Below are positions 1 through 7,202 of a stretch of DNA of 8,077 bases, in pieces (positions within the stretch are counted from its first letter, which is position 1; every line of letters begins with the position of its first letter). The notes beneath the pieces are model-generated. The model did not search any database. It was not told where the DNA came from and worked only from the letters and a program-made list of their open reading frames with translations. Source of the DNA: Mariprofundales bacterium. Lineage in GTDB: Bacteria > Pseudomonadota > Zetaproteobacteria > Mariprofundales > S012-25. The DNA lies in assembly GCA_015487905.1 (NCBI GenBank), contig WFOX01000088.1:1-8077 (forward strand), given 5' to 3'. A program made the translations under genes and the position numbers.

Positions 1-249
1 CTCCTTGCGCGCGTGCTCGCGCATGAGACGCCGCCGTTTTTGGCCGAGCGCATCTTTGCGCGCATGCAGCCCGGCTTTGCCGCGCGCATGGACTTCTGGC
101 GCGAAACGATTTGGCCTTCTTACGAGGTGCGCGCGCAGATCGCAGGCGCAGGGTGTGTGAAATGCAACTTCATCCGCAAGCGCCTCAAGCAGGCCTTGCG
201 CTGGGCTTGGGATACCGTGCGCGCGCCTGTGGCTAAAACGAGCGGCTGA
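1..249 (+). CDS. 3' end of an unidentified protein (partial, enters from left edge)
   Basis: The frame is open from base 1 to a TGA at 247-249, giving 82 visible residues, so the true start lies outside the window; the in-frame GTG at 13 is probably internal. The codon use (GCG, CGC, AAG, GTG) matches the minus-strand genes, and no competing long minus-strand frame covers the first 230 bases, which supports it being real. The visible tail is rich in aromatic and basic residues (FWRETIWPSYEVR, then FIRKRLKQALRWAWDTVR) and contains a CVKC pair near the end. I see no membrane segment and no motif I can assign to a family. It converges on the polyprenyl synthase gene, and the two stop regions overlap by 17 bases. 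Function unknown. Confidence 0.7.
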   Translation, partial: LLARVLAHETPPFLAERIFARMQPGFAARMDFWRETIWPSYEVRAQIAGAGCVKCNFIRKRLKQALRWAWDTVRAPVAKTSG

Positions 250-1261
250 CGGCGAAGCGCGCCAGCGCCACAAGCGCCGCGCGCGCTTGCGACTCCCCGG
301 CCGGCAAGGCGCGCTCAGCTTTCTGCGCAAATCTCTGAGCCAATGCAAGCGTTTTTTGCACGCCGCGGGCGGCGCGCACGCGCGCGCCCACCCACTCGGC
401 CTCTTCGGAAGAAAGCCGCCCACGCGCCGCGATCTCGCGCACGCGCGCCGCAAGCGCTTCGTCTTCCTCCATCGCCAGCACAAGCGGCATCGTGATTTTG
501 CCCTCGGCGAGATCGTGCAACACAGGCTTGCCGAGCTCATGCGCGCTTGCCGTGTAGTCCAGCGCATCATCCACGAGCTGAAACGCGATGCCCAGCGCAG
601 CGCCATAAGAGGCCAAGGCATCGGCGAGCTCCTTGTGCCCCGCGGCAAGCGCACCCACAGCACCTGCGGCCTCAAAGAGCACAGCCGTTTTGCGCTCCAT
701 GACCTCCAGGCATTCTTCCTCGCGCATGCGCCAATGAAAGCTTTTCGCAAGCTCCAACACCTCGCCCTCGGCAAGCCGGTTCGTGGCACGCGCCATGCGC
801 GCAAGGATCGCGGGATCGCCGTCGGCGACGAGCAGCTCAAAGGCGCGCGAAAAGAGAAAATCACCCACAAGAACGCTTGCGTGATCGCCCCAAACGCCGT
901 TTGCAGACGGCATGCCGCGGCGCAGCTCGGCCGCATCCACGACATCGTCGTGCAAAAGGCTTGCCGTGTGGATGAACTCCACCGCAGCGGCAAGCGGCGC
1001 CAGGCGCTCGGTGGGCGCGCCGCCCACAAGACGCGCCGCCAAAAGCAGCACGAGCGGACGCAGGCGCTTGCCGCCTGCTTCCACGATGTAGCGCCCCACG
1101 GCCGGGATCATCGCCACATCGGACTGCAAGTGCTTGAGAATGCAGGCGTCCACGGCCTCCATCTCGCGGCGCACAAGCCCGCGCGCGCGTGCAAGCGCGT
1201 CTTGCGAGGAACCGCTGGCAGCGGAGCTCAAAGGTTTTGGGGCATGGTGCATGGGCGGCAT
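233..1261 (-). CDS. ispB: Polyprenyl diphosphate synthase (IspB-like, trans-isoprenyl chain elongation)
   Basis: This is a 342-residue trans-prenyltransferase, close to the usual family length of about 320. The family adds isopentenyl diphosphate units to an allylic primer; long-chain members make the ubiquinone or menaquinone side chain in the cytoplasm. Visible motifs are GGKRLRP (63-69), the first aspartate-rich motif DDVVD (105-109) and the second, DDALD (231-235), which bind diphosphate through magnesium. Alanine 5 residues before the first motif (FIHTASLLHDD) is a small residue, as expected for long-chain products, though exact length cannot be read. After the second motif the usual GKxxGxD reads GKPVLHD: the Gly is replaced, the Lys and Asp kept. 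The ATG at 1261 lies 22 bases after the folP stop. No clear Shine-Dalgarno is visible for it, for the ATG at 1252 or for an ATG at 1300 inside folP, so the start is uncertain. It is the last gene of the array, where many proteobacteria carry glmM. Confidence 0.93.
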   Translation of the reverse strand: MPPMHHAPKPLSSAASGSSQDALARARGLVRREMEAVDACILKHLQSDVAMIPAVGRYIVEAGGKRLRPLVLLLAARLVGGAPTERLAPLAAAVEFIHTASLLHDDVVDAAELRRGMPSANGVWGDHASVLVGDFLFSRAFELLVADGDPAILARMARATNRLAEGEVLELAKSFHWRMREEECLEVMERKTAVLFEAAGAVGALAAGHKELADALASYGAALGIAFQLVDDALDYTASAHELGKPVLHDLAEGKITMPLVLAMEEDEALAARVREIAARGRLSSEEAEWVGARVRAARGVQKTLALAQRFAQKAERALPAGESQARAALVALARFAVSRSF

Positions 1262-1283
1262 CGTAGAAAAGAAGCGCAGCGCG

Positions 1284-2126
1284 TCAATCCCGACGCGCAT
1301 CGGCAAGCGCGGCGGCCACCCGCGCCGCCTTCGCCTGCGCGCGCACATCGTGCACGCGCAAGCCGTCCGCGCCGAGCCACACGCCGATGGCATCCACAGC
1401 CGCGGTTTCAAACTCGCGGTCGTGCACGGGGGCGTCCGTAAGCATCCCGAGCATGGACTTGCGTGATACTCCCAAAAGCAGCGGCCTTCCCAAGCGCGCG
1501 CGAATGCGATCCAGATGCGCGATGAGCGCGAGATTGTGCTCCAAACGCTTGCCGAAGCCGATGCCTGGATCCACGATCAAGCGCGCCTCCTCAATGCCCG
1601 CCTGCACGCAGGTCTCCATGCGCGCCTCCAAAAAGCGCGTGACCTCATCCACGACATCGTCGTAATGCGGGTTCTTCTGCATCGTTTGCGGCGTGCCCTG
1701 CATGTGCATGAGCACGACATCGGCATCGCAGGATGCCGCAACCTCCAGCGCCCCGGGCGCGCGCAGGGCATTCACATCGTTGATCATGCGCGCGCCTGCC
1801 TCTACGGCCTTGGCCATGACCTCAGGCTTTTGCGTGTCAATGGAGACGAACACGCCTTGGGCCGCAAGCGCCTCCACCACGGGGATCACGCGCGCAAGCT
1901 CCTCCTCCACGGGCACGGGCGCAGCCCCCGGGCGCGTGGATTCGCCCCCCACATCCACGATCGCCGCCCCCGCGCGCCAAAGTGCAAGCCCGTGCGCGAC
2001 GGCTTTTTCCGGCTGCACATAACGCCCGCCATCCGAAAACGAATCGGGCGTGCAGTTGAGCACGCCCATGATCCACGGCGCCTCGCCCTTGCGCCGAAAC
2101 CAGCGTCCGTTAGGAGACGGTGGCAT
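1284..2126 (-). CDS. folP: Dihydropteroate synthase
   Basis: FolP condenses para-aminobenzoate with dihydropterin diphosphate to make dihydropteroate in folate synthesis; it is the sulfonamide target. The 280-residue product is normal length and looks complete. Visible family motifs are GVLNCTPDSFSDGG (21-34, Asn24 in the metal/diphosphate loop), GGESTRPG (60-67), SIDT with Asp97, MINDVN (114-119), VDPGIGFGK (185-193, pterin-binding Asp186), SRKS (221-224, Lys223) and RVHD (257-260) near the C terminus. The chosen ATG at 2126 lies inside the last codons of ftsH, giving a 17-base overlap, and starts 18 residues before the first conserved strand. A longer reading back to 2252 would lie wholly inside ftsH and adds only low-complexity Arg/Ala-rich residues. 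The ribosome site is weak (a GAG four bases upstream), consistent with translation coupled to ftsH. FtsH-folP adjacency is widespread in proteobacteria. Confidence 0.97.
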   Translation of the reverse strand: MPPSPNGRWFRRKGEAPWIMGVLNCTPDSFSDGGRYVQPEKAVAHGLALWRAGAAIVDVGGESTRPGAAPVPVEEELARVIPVVEALAAQGVFVSIDTQKPEVMAKAVEAGARMINDVNALRAPGALEVAASCDADVVLMHMQGTPQTMQKNPHYDDVVDEVTRFLEARMETCVQAGIEEARLIVDPGIGFGKRLEHNLALIAHLDRIRARLGRPLLLGVSRKSMLGMLTDAPVHDREFETAAVDAIGVWLGADGLRVHDVRAQAKAARVAAALADARRD

Positions 2127-4026
2127 CGGGCTCGGGGGCAACGCCTTGCGATCCTTCCTCGCCTGCGCGCTTTGCGTCCTTCCCCTTCGGTCCGCCGCCT
2201 GCATCGCCCTCGGGCGGCCGCGGGATCTCCTTGCCCGCCATGGCAAGATCAATCTCTTCTTCTTCCAGCGTTTCGTATTTCATGAGCGCTTGCGCGAGGT
2301 TGTGCAGCTCGTCCATGTGCTCTTCCAGAATCTTCTTCGCGCGCTCGTAGTTGTGCTCCACGATGCGGCGCACCTCGGCGTCAATGGCCTCCATCGTCTT
2401 CTGCGAAAGGTGCGCCTGGCGCGTAAGCTCCAGCCCCAAAAACGGCTGATGGTCGCGCTCACCATAGACGAGCGGCCCAAGCTTTTCCGACATGCCCCAA
2501 ACCGTCACCATGTTGCGCGCGGTTTGCGTGGCACGCTCAAAGTCGTTGGCCGCGCCCGTCGTCTTCTGACCAAGCACGAGTTCTTCCGCAATGCGCCCGC
2601 CCATCATGATCGCGATCTGATCGTGGAGATAATCCACATCGTAGTTGAAGCGATCCTCCTCAGGCAGTTGCATCGTCACACCAAGCGCCTGCCCGCGCGG
2701 AATGATCGTGACCTTGTGCACGGGATCCGCATGCGGCACATGCTTGGCCACCACCGTATGCCCCGCCTCGTGATAGGCGGTCGTGCGCTTTTGCTCTTCG
2801 GTGAGCAGCATGGAGCGGCGCTCCACACCCATGAGCACCTTGTCCTTGGCCGCCTCAAAGTCCGCCTTCGTCACCTTGTCGCGGTTGTGCCGCGCCGCAA
2901 TCAGCGCCGCCTCATTGACGAGATTCGCAAGATCCGCGCCCGCAAAGCCCGGTGTGCCGCGCGCGATTTGCTTGAGATCCACATCGTCCGCAAGCGGCAC
3001 CTTGCGCGTGTGCACCTTGAGGATCTCCTCGCGACCCTTGATGTCCGGCCGCGGCACGACGACTTGCCGGTCAAAGCGGCCCGGCCGCAACAGCGCCGGA
3101 TCCAACACATCCGGCCGGTTCGTGGCCGCGAAGATGATCACGCCTTCTGTGGAATCAAAGCCGTCCATCTCCACGAGCAGTTGGTTGAGCGTTTGCTCGC
3201 GCTCGTCGTTGCCGCCGCCGATGCCGGCGCCGCGATGCCTTCCCATCGCGTCAATCTCGTCAATGAAGACGATGCAAGGCGCGTGCTTGCGCGCTTGCTC
3301 AAACATGTCGCGCACGCGCGCAGCCCCCACACCCACGAACATCTCCACGAAATCCGAGCCCGAGATGGAGAAAAACGGAACCCCGGCCTCGCCTGCAACG
3401 GCGCGCGCAAGCAGCGTTTTGCCCGTGCCCGGCGGCCCGACCAAAAGCACGCCCTTCGGGATGCGTCCGCCCAAGCGCGTGAACTTCGCGGGATCCTTCA
3501 AAAACTCAATGATCTCCTGCACCTCTTGCTTGGCCTCGTCACAACCCGCGACATCCTTGAAGGTGACCTTGTTTTTGTTCTCGGTAAGCAGCTTCGCGCG
3601 GCTTTTGCCGAAGCTGAAGGCGCCGCCCGGCCCTGCGCGGCCGCCTGATTGCATCTGCCGCATGAAGAAGATCCACACCGCGATGAGCAGCAGCATCGGG
3701 AACCACGAGATCAGCACCGAAAGCAAAAACGGCATCTGATGCGGCTCTTTGACGCTCACGATCACATTGTGCTTCACAAGCCGGTCATACAAGCTGGGAT
3801 CGTCCGGCACCACGACCTCGTAGTGCTTGAGCCCGCCATCGGGCGTGCGCATCTGGCCCATGATCTTGTGATCGCGGATCGTGGCCGTCTCCACCATGTC
3901 CTCTTCCACGCGCTGCAAGAAAGTGGTGTAGGAAAGCTCTTCACCACCCGGCACAGGGGTCTCAAACATCTGCGCCACGGAAAACAGGGTGATGCCGACG
4001 ACGATCCAAAGAATCAGATTGCGCAT
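2110..4026 (-). CDS. ftsH: ATP-dependent zinc metalloprotease FtsH
   Basis: This 638-residue inner-membrane AAA+ protease extracts and degrades misassembled membrane proteins and selected short-lived soluble proteins, working as a hexamer. In order: a membrane segment (about 4-20), a periplasmic region (about 25-98), a second membrane segment (about 100-122), Walker A GPPGTGKT (197-204), the pore motif FVG (230-232), Walker B IVFIDEID (252-259), the second region of homology with Arg314 and Arg317 (LLRPGRFDR), then the zinc site HEAGH (419-423) with the third ligand probably Asp495 in AANDFERA. The tail after about residue 600 is rich in Gly, Pro, Glu and Lys and is likely flexible. All key residues are present. 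The ATG at 4026 is chosen over an ATG at 4047 because a good AAGGAG sits 7 bases upstream and the protein then begins MRNLILW, typical of the family. It overlaps tilS by 13 bases and folP by 17. Confidence 0.98.
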   Translation of the reverse strand: MRNLILWIVVGITLFSVAQMFETPVPGGEELSYTTFLQRVEEDMVETATIRDHKIMGQMRTPDGGLKHYEVVVPDDPSLYDRLVKHNVIVSVKEPHQMPFLLSVLISWFPMLLLIAVWIFFMRQMQSGGRAGPGGAFSFGKSRAKLLTENKNKVTFKDVAGCDEAKQEVQEIIEFLKDPAKFTRLGGRIPKGVLLVGPPGTGKTLLARAVAGEAGVPFFSISGSDFVEMFVGVGAARVRDMFEQARKHAPCIVFIDEIDAMGRHRGAGIGGGNDEREQTLNQLLVEMDGFDSTEGVIIFAATNRPDVLDPALLRPGRFDRQVVVPRPDIKGREEILKVHTRKVPLADDVDLKQIARGTPGFAGADLANLVNEAALIAARHNRDKVTKADFEAAKDKVLMGVERRSMLLTEEQKRTTAYHEAGHTVVAKHVPHADPVHKVTIIPRGQALGVTMQLPEEDRFNYDVDYLHDQIAIMMGGRIAEELVLGQKTTGAANDFERATQTARNMVTVWGMSEKLGPLVYGERDHQPFLGLELTRQAHLSQKTMEAIDAEVRRIVEHNYERAKKILEEHMDELHNLAQALMKYETLEEEEIDLAMAGKEIPRPPEGDAGGGPKGKDAKRAGEEGSQGVAPEPDATVS

Positions 4027-5030
4027 GTTTCCGCTCCTTCGCCGCAAGCTTCCTTTGCAATCATAGTCCCCGTTTCATGAACGCGCGATGAAATGCGCCG
4101 CACGAGCACAAGCCACGCTCCACGACGCTCCAAGCGCGCGCGCGAAAGGTCAAGGCCCCCGCGGCCGCCTTGCTGCGTCCAACGCTCGGCAAGCGCAATG
4201 TGCCTGCGTCCAGGGGTTGCGCCCTCACCCAACGCAATCGCCACCATGCACTGCAATCTCGCCGCGCGCAAGGCCATGCCGCCTTGCCGCCAAACCTCCC
4301 AAGGGATGCACGCGCCTTCGGAATGCGCGCGCACCGCATGCAACTGGGCAGCCTTATCAATGCGCGCGGCAAGCGCCGCCGCGGCTTTGCCCCAGCACAA
4401 GAACAAGGCCACCGGATCGCATCCTCTGGCCGCGATCGCCGGAAACAGGCGCAGCCGAATCGCGTTGCGCCGAAAACGCACATCCTCGTTCATCGGATCG
4501 TGCAATGCGCAAATCCCTGTGCGTTTGAGTGCCGCGAGGATCTCGGCGCGGCGCACGCCCAAAAACGGCCGCTCCCAGATCACCCCCAAAAACGCGCGCC
4601 GGGCGCGCATGCCCGCCGCTCCGCGCGGCCCTGACCCCATGCTCATGCGCAGGCAAACGGTTTCGGCCTGATCATCGGCATGATGCGCAAGCCAGATGCG
4701 CGCAAGCCCCGCCTCCTTCGCCATCGCCGCAAGGGCCGCATAGCGCGCGCGCCGCGCTTGCGCTTCCAGATTGCCGCTGCGGGGCACTTGCACGCGGCGC
4801 ACATGGCAAGCGATGCCCCAGCGCGCGCACAGCGCTTGCAACCAAGCCGCCTCCGCCGCGCTTTCAGGGCGCAGGCCGTGATCCACATGCAAGGCCACGG
4901 GATCAGCGCCGCTTGCGCGCGCAGCGAGCAAAAGCGCAAGCGAATCTGGACCGCCTGAGCAAGCAATGCCCACGCGCCCGGCCCGATGCCAAGCGCGCGG
5001 CAAAAGCCTTGCTAATGCTGTTTGAGCCAT
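4014..5030 (-). CDS. tilS: tRNA(Ile)-lysidine synthetase TilS (short form)
   Basis: TilS joins lysine to C34 of the CAU-anticodon isoleucine tRNA using ATP, so that it reads AUA instead of AUG. The N-terminal N-type ATP pyrophosphatase domain shows the PP-loop SGGPDS (25-30), DHGLRPES (50-57), HHADDQAET (116-124) and DPMNEDVRFRRNAIR (178-192), all characteristic of the family. Residues from about 215 to 310 fit the first C-terminal tRNA-contacting domain. At 338 residues it is about 95 shorter than the E. coli protein and appears to lack the second C-terminal domain, as do some other short TilS proteins. The last 25 or so residues run into the ftsH start region and look unconserved. The ATG at 5030 overlaps the end of the upstream unknown gene by 19 bases and has GGAGG 10 bases before it. 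TilS next to ftsH is a recurrent bacterial arrangement. Confidence 0.95.
   Translation of the reverse strand: MAQTALARLLPRAWHRAGRVGIACSGGPDSLALLLAARASGADPVALHVDHGLRPESAAEAAWLQALCARWGIACHVRRVQVPRSGNLEAQARRARYAALAAMAKEAGLARIWLAHHADDQAETVCLRMSMGSGPRGAAGMRARRAFLGVIWERPFLGVRRAEILAALKRTGICALHDPMNEDVRFRRNAIRLRLFPAIAARGCDPVALFLCWGKAAAALAARIDKAAQLHAVRAHSEGACIPWEVWRQGGMALRAARLQCMVAIALGEGATPGRRHIALAERWTQQGGRGGLDLSRARLERRGAWLVLVRRISSRVHETGTMIAKEACGEGAETCAI
4034..4039 (-). promoter_or_regulatory. Ribosome binding site of ftsH, inside tilS
   Basis: AAGGAG on the minus strand lies 7 bases before the ATG at 4026. It fixes the ftsH start and rules out the ATG at 4047, which lies upstream of this site. Because it falls within the last codons of tilS, ribosomes finishing tilS pass over it, which favours translational coupling. 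Confidence 0.85.
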
Positions 5031-7156
5031 GCGCGCGCCGCCTCCAAAAGCTTCGCCCCTGCGGGATGATCGGGCACGACGGCCTCATAAAGCTCCAAAT
5101 CCGCGCCGCCCACGCAAGGCTTGCCCGCAGGCCGCAACACGACGGGCTCCTCGTCCTGACGCCATCTAAGCACGATCAAGCGCACGCCCGCCGCCGGCAC
5201 GGCCGCGCCGGCAAGCAGGGCCTTGGCCTTCTCAGCCGGAATGCGCACCTCCAATGCGCGCCCGCGCGTCTCACAACTGCGCACGAGCTCGTTCGCCACC
5301 GCAGGTGTGAGCGCAATGCCGTTGTTGTAAAGGCAGCGCGCCGCCCCTTCGGGCACCGCAAGCTGCTCCGCGCGCACGGCCCCAAGCCCTGCACCGCGCT
5401 TGGCATCGCGCAGCGCAATGAGCCGTCCCACGCCGCAATCGTGCGCAAGCATCGCCTGCGCCTGGGCCACCGCCATGGAAAAGCGCAAGCGCACGGTTTG
5501 CTGATTCCAGCGCGCCTGGGCCGTCAGCCAATCGCCAAGCGCGGAGATCGCCATCGCGCAAGGCGGCATCGCGCGCTCGGGCTGAGTTGTGCGCTCGCGC
5601 CAAAGCGCATGCAAACGCGCGCGCAGCGCAAAGGCCGTGTGCAAAAGATCCTCAGGCTCGCCGCGCAACAAGCATCCCGCTCCGCTTATGGCTTCCAGAT
5701 ACACCTCGTCGCGGCCGCTGATCGCCTCCAACACCTGCGGCAAAAACTCGCGCGCGAGAAAAGCCTCGGCTTCTTGCGCCGCAAGCGCGCAAAGCTCGGC
5801 CAAATACTCGCTCCAAGACACGGCCAAACAGGCCTGCGCAAAGGCCTCCGGCGTGGTGCGCATCTGCAAGGGCGCTTCCAAATCCTCCGTAAACCACACG
5901 ATCTCGCCCTCGCGCCAGGCCTGGGCCAAGCGCCGCTCGGCTTCGGCGCCGCGCAAGCGCCCGGCGATGGCCTCGCGGCGATCCGCCCAGATGCGCTCAG
6001 CAGCCCGCCGCGCCGCCTCCACGCGTGCGTCTTCCTCAAACACCCGAAACGCGTCCAGCACGCGCGACTCCACCACCCACGGGCCTTCCTGCTCGCGCGC
6101 GGCCCCTTTGTTTTGCACGCACGCAAGCACCCAGCGCGCGAATGAGGACTCCTTCGCCTGCGCTTGCAACGCATGCAGCAGCGGCCCTTCCGGTGGCTCG
6201 CCGCGCAAGAGAAAGCGATCCAAAAGCCGCGCATCAAAGACATAGCGCATCCAGCGCCCCTCGCGCGTGCGCACGGCAAGCTCCCAAAACGAAAGCCGCG
6301 CCCAGGTGCGCTTGAGCAGGTGATTGCCGAGCCGATCGCGCGCAAGCAGGTTGAGCATGCCGCGCTCGTTGGCGCGCCCGAGCTTTTCCCGCAGCTTGCG
6401 CATGCGCGGCACAAGCTCAGGTTCCAACCCGTAAAGCCGGATCAGTGCGGGATCGTCGCGCAAAAGCGGCGGCGGCACATCGCGGCCCGTAAAGGCCATC
6501 GGCGTGATCGGAATCATCATCGCCTCATAGCTCGCAAGCCGCGTTTGATCCACTTCGCCGCCTGCGCGCTCGCGCAAAAAGGCAAGCGCTTCCTGCACGA
6601 AAAGATGTCCGGCGATGGAAAGCACAACATGGCCGAGCCGCTCATCGGCGCCTTTTAAGCGCGCGCGCACGGCCTGCGAAACGAGCCCGAGCACGAGCAC
6701 ATTGACGGCGCGCACCCAAGGCACATGCGCGCGCTCCTCTTCACGCCAGGCCTTGCGCCATAGCACGCGGCAAGTGGAGAACAACGCCTCCGCACCGGCT
6801 GGATCCGCGCACCAATGATGCACGAGCGCCACGGGAAGATGCGGATACCACTTGCGCAGCTCGCCTACGCGCGCGCGCGCCTGCGCATTCAACTGCGGAA
6901 GCTTGTGCAGCGAAACCTTCTCGCCCTCCAACCAATAGCGCCGCGCATATTCCACGAGCCGCTGGATCGCGCCCGTGATGCGCTCGCTAAGCTCGGGATG
7001 CAGCGCATAGGGAATCGCCTCGCGCGCATCGGGTGTGGCAAAGCGCAAGGGATAGTCGCGCGCGGAAATCTCCAAAAGGCGCACGGGATCGTCGCCGCGC
7101 TCCAAGATCGGCGCATACCAGCTCCAGCGTTGATCAAAAAACGAAGGCGTGATCAC
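5012..7156 (-). CDS. Unrecognised 714-residue protein with a possible degenerate cyclase-like domain
   Basis: I do not recognise this protein. It is soluble-looking: no signal peptide, no convincing membrane segment, and many Ala, Arg, Glu and Leu residues in helical patterns. Residues 1-200 are helix-rich with tryptophans; a stretch at 150-195 is moderately hydrophobic. Residues 205-240 (MMIPITPMAFTGRDVPPP) look like an ordered loop. A charged helical stretch spans about 365-415. Residues about 440-625 follow the spacing of a class III nucleotide cyclase fold: ACLAVSWSEYL (442-452), FLPQVLEAI (471-479), DEVYLEAISGAGCLLRGE (483-500), LRFSMAVAQAQAML (557-570), RGAGLGAVRAEQL (587-599) and NNGIALTPAVANEL (611-624). 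The metal-binding aspartates expected at about 447 and 492 are absent, so if the resemblance is real the domain is not catalytic. The start is GTG at 7156, with an in-frame TAA nine codons upstream and GGGGGAG four bases before it. It leads the tilS-ftsH-folP array and overlaps tilS by 19 bases. Confidence 0.9.
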   Translation of the reverse strand: MITPSFFDQRWSWYAPILERGDDPVRLLEISARDYPLRFATPDAREAIPYALHPELSERITGAIQRLVEYARRYWLEGEKVSLHKLPQLNAQARARVGELRKWYPHLPVALVHHWCADPAGAEALFSTCRVLWRKAWREEERAHVPWVRAVNVLVLGLVSQAVRARLKGADERLGHVVLSIAGHLFVQEALAFLRERAGGEVDQTRLASYEAMMIPITPMAFTGRDVPPPLLRDDPALIRLYGLEPELVPRMRKLREKLGRANERGMLNLLARDRLGNHLLKRTWARLSFWELAVRTREGRWMRYVFDARLLDRFLLRGEPPEGPLLHALQAQAKESSFARWVLACVQNKGAAREQEGPWVVESRVLDAFRVFEEDARVEAARRAAERIWADRREAIAGRLRGAEAERRLAQAWREGEIVWFTEDLEAPLQMRTTPEAFAQACLAVSWSEYLAELCALAAQEAEAFLAREFLPQVLEAISGRDEVYLEAISGAGCLLRGEPEDLLHTAFALRARLHALWRERTTQPERAMPPCAMAISALGDWLTAQARWNQQTVRLRFSMAVAQAQAMLAHDCGVGRLIALRDAKRGAGLGAVRAEQLAVPEGAARCLYNNGIALTPAVANELVRSCETRGRALEVRIPAEKAKALLAGAAVPAAGVRLIVLRWRQDEEPVVLRPAGKPCVGGADLELYEAVVPDHPAGAKLLEAARAWLKQH
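5041..5045 (-). promoter_or_regulatory. Ribosome binding site of tilS, inside the upstream gene
   Basis: GGAGG on the minus strand lies 10 bases before the tilS ATG at 5030 and falls within the final codons of the 714-residue unknown gene. It supports the chosen tilS start and the 19-base overlap. Confidence 0.65.
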
Positions 7157-7160
7157 TTCG

Positions 7161-7167
7161 CTCCCCC
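7161..7167 (-). promoter_or_regulatory. Ribosome binding site of the 714-residue gene
   Basis: GGGGGAG on the minus strand sits four bases before the GTG at 7156. Spacing is short but workable. With the in-frame TAA at 7184-7186 it leaves GTG 7156 as the best start. Confidence 0.55.
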
Positions 7168-7202
7168 GCTTCCTGCGCCAAGCTTAGCGGAAGCGCAAGG
7201 GG

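Larger units (their letters stand above)
233..7156 (-). other. Probable five-gene operon: unknown-tilS-ftsH-folP-ispB
   Basis: Five minus-strand genes follow with overlaps of 19, 13 and 17 bases and then a 22-base gap. There is no space for independent terminators, and the Shine-Dalgarno sites of tilS and ftsH lie inside the preceding genes. The 68-base gap upstream of the first gene is the only place within the run for a separate promoter, so transcription may start there or continue from ffh and the HPP gene. Co-transcription is inferred from spacing, not shown. Confidence 0.75.

Noticed and set aside
1262..1411. N-terminal extension of the prenyl synthase frame
   Set aside because: These 50 codons lie almost wholly inside the 3' end of folP and encode a Cys/Arg-rich stretch not seen in the family; the ATG at 1261 fits the family length.
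287..1441. 384-codon plus-strand open frame opposite ispB and folP
   Set aside because: Antisense to two well-identified genes; very rich in Arg, His and Ala and ends inside folP.
2127..2252. Longer folP reading starting at 2252
   Set aside because: The extra 42 residues lie entirely within ftsH, are low-complexity, and precede the normal start of the dihydropteroate synthase fold.
2050..3648. 532-codon plus-strand open frame opposite ftsH
   Set aside because: It lies antisense to an unmistakable ftsH. Its product is His/Arg/Leu-rich without family motifs, as expected for a shadow frame in GC-rich DNA.
4529..6145. 538-codon plus-strand open frame opposite tilS and the 714-residue gene
   Set aside because: It spans the antisense of two adjoining genes and has an Ala/Arg/Pro/His-rich composition with no recognisable domain; tilS on the other strand is certain.
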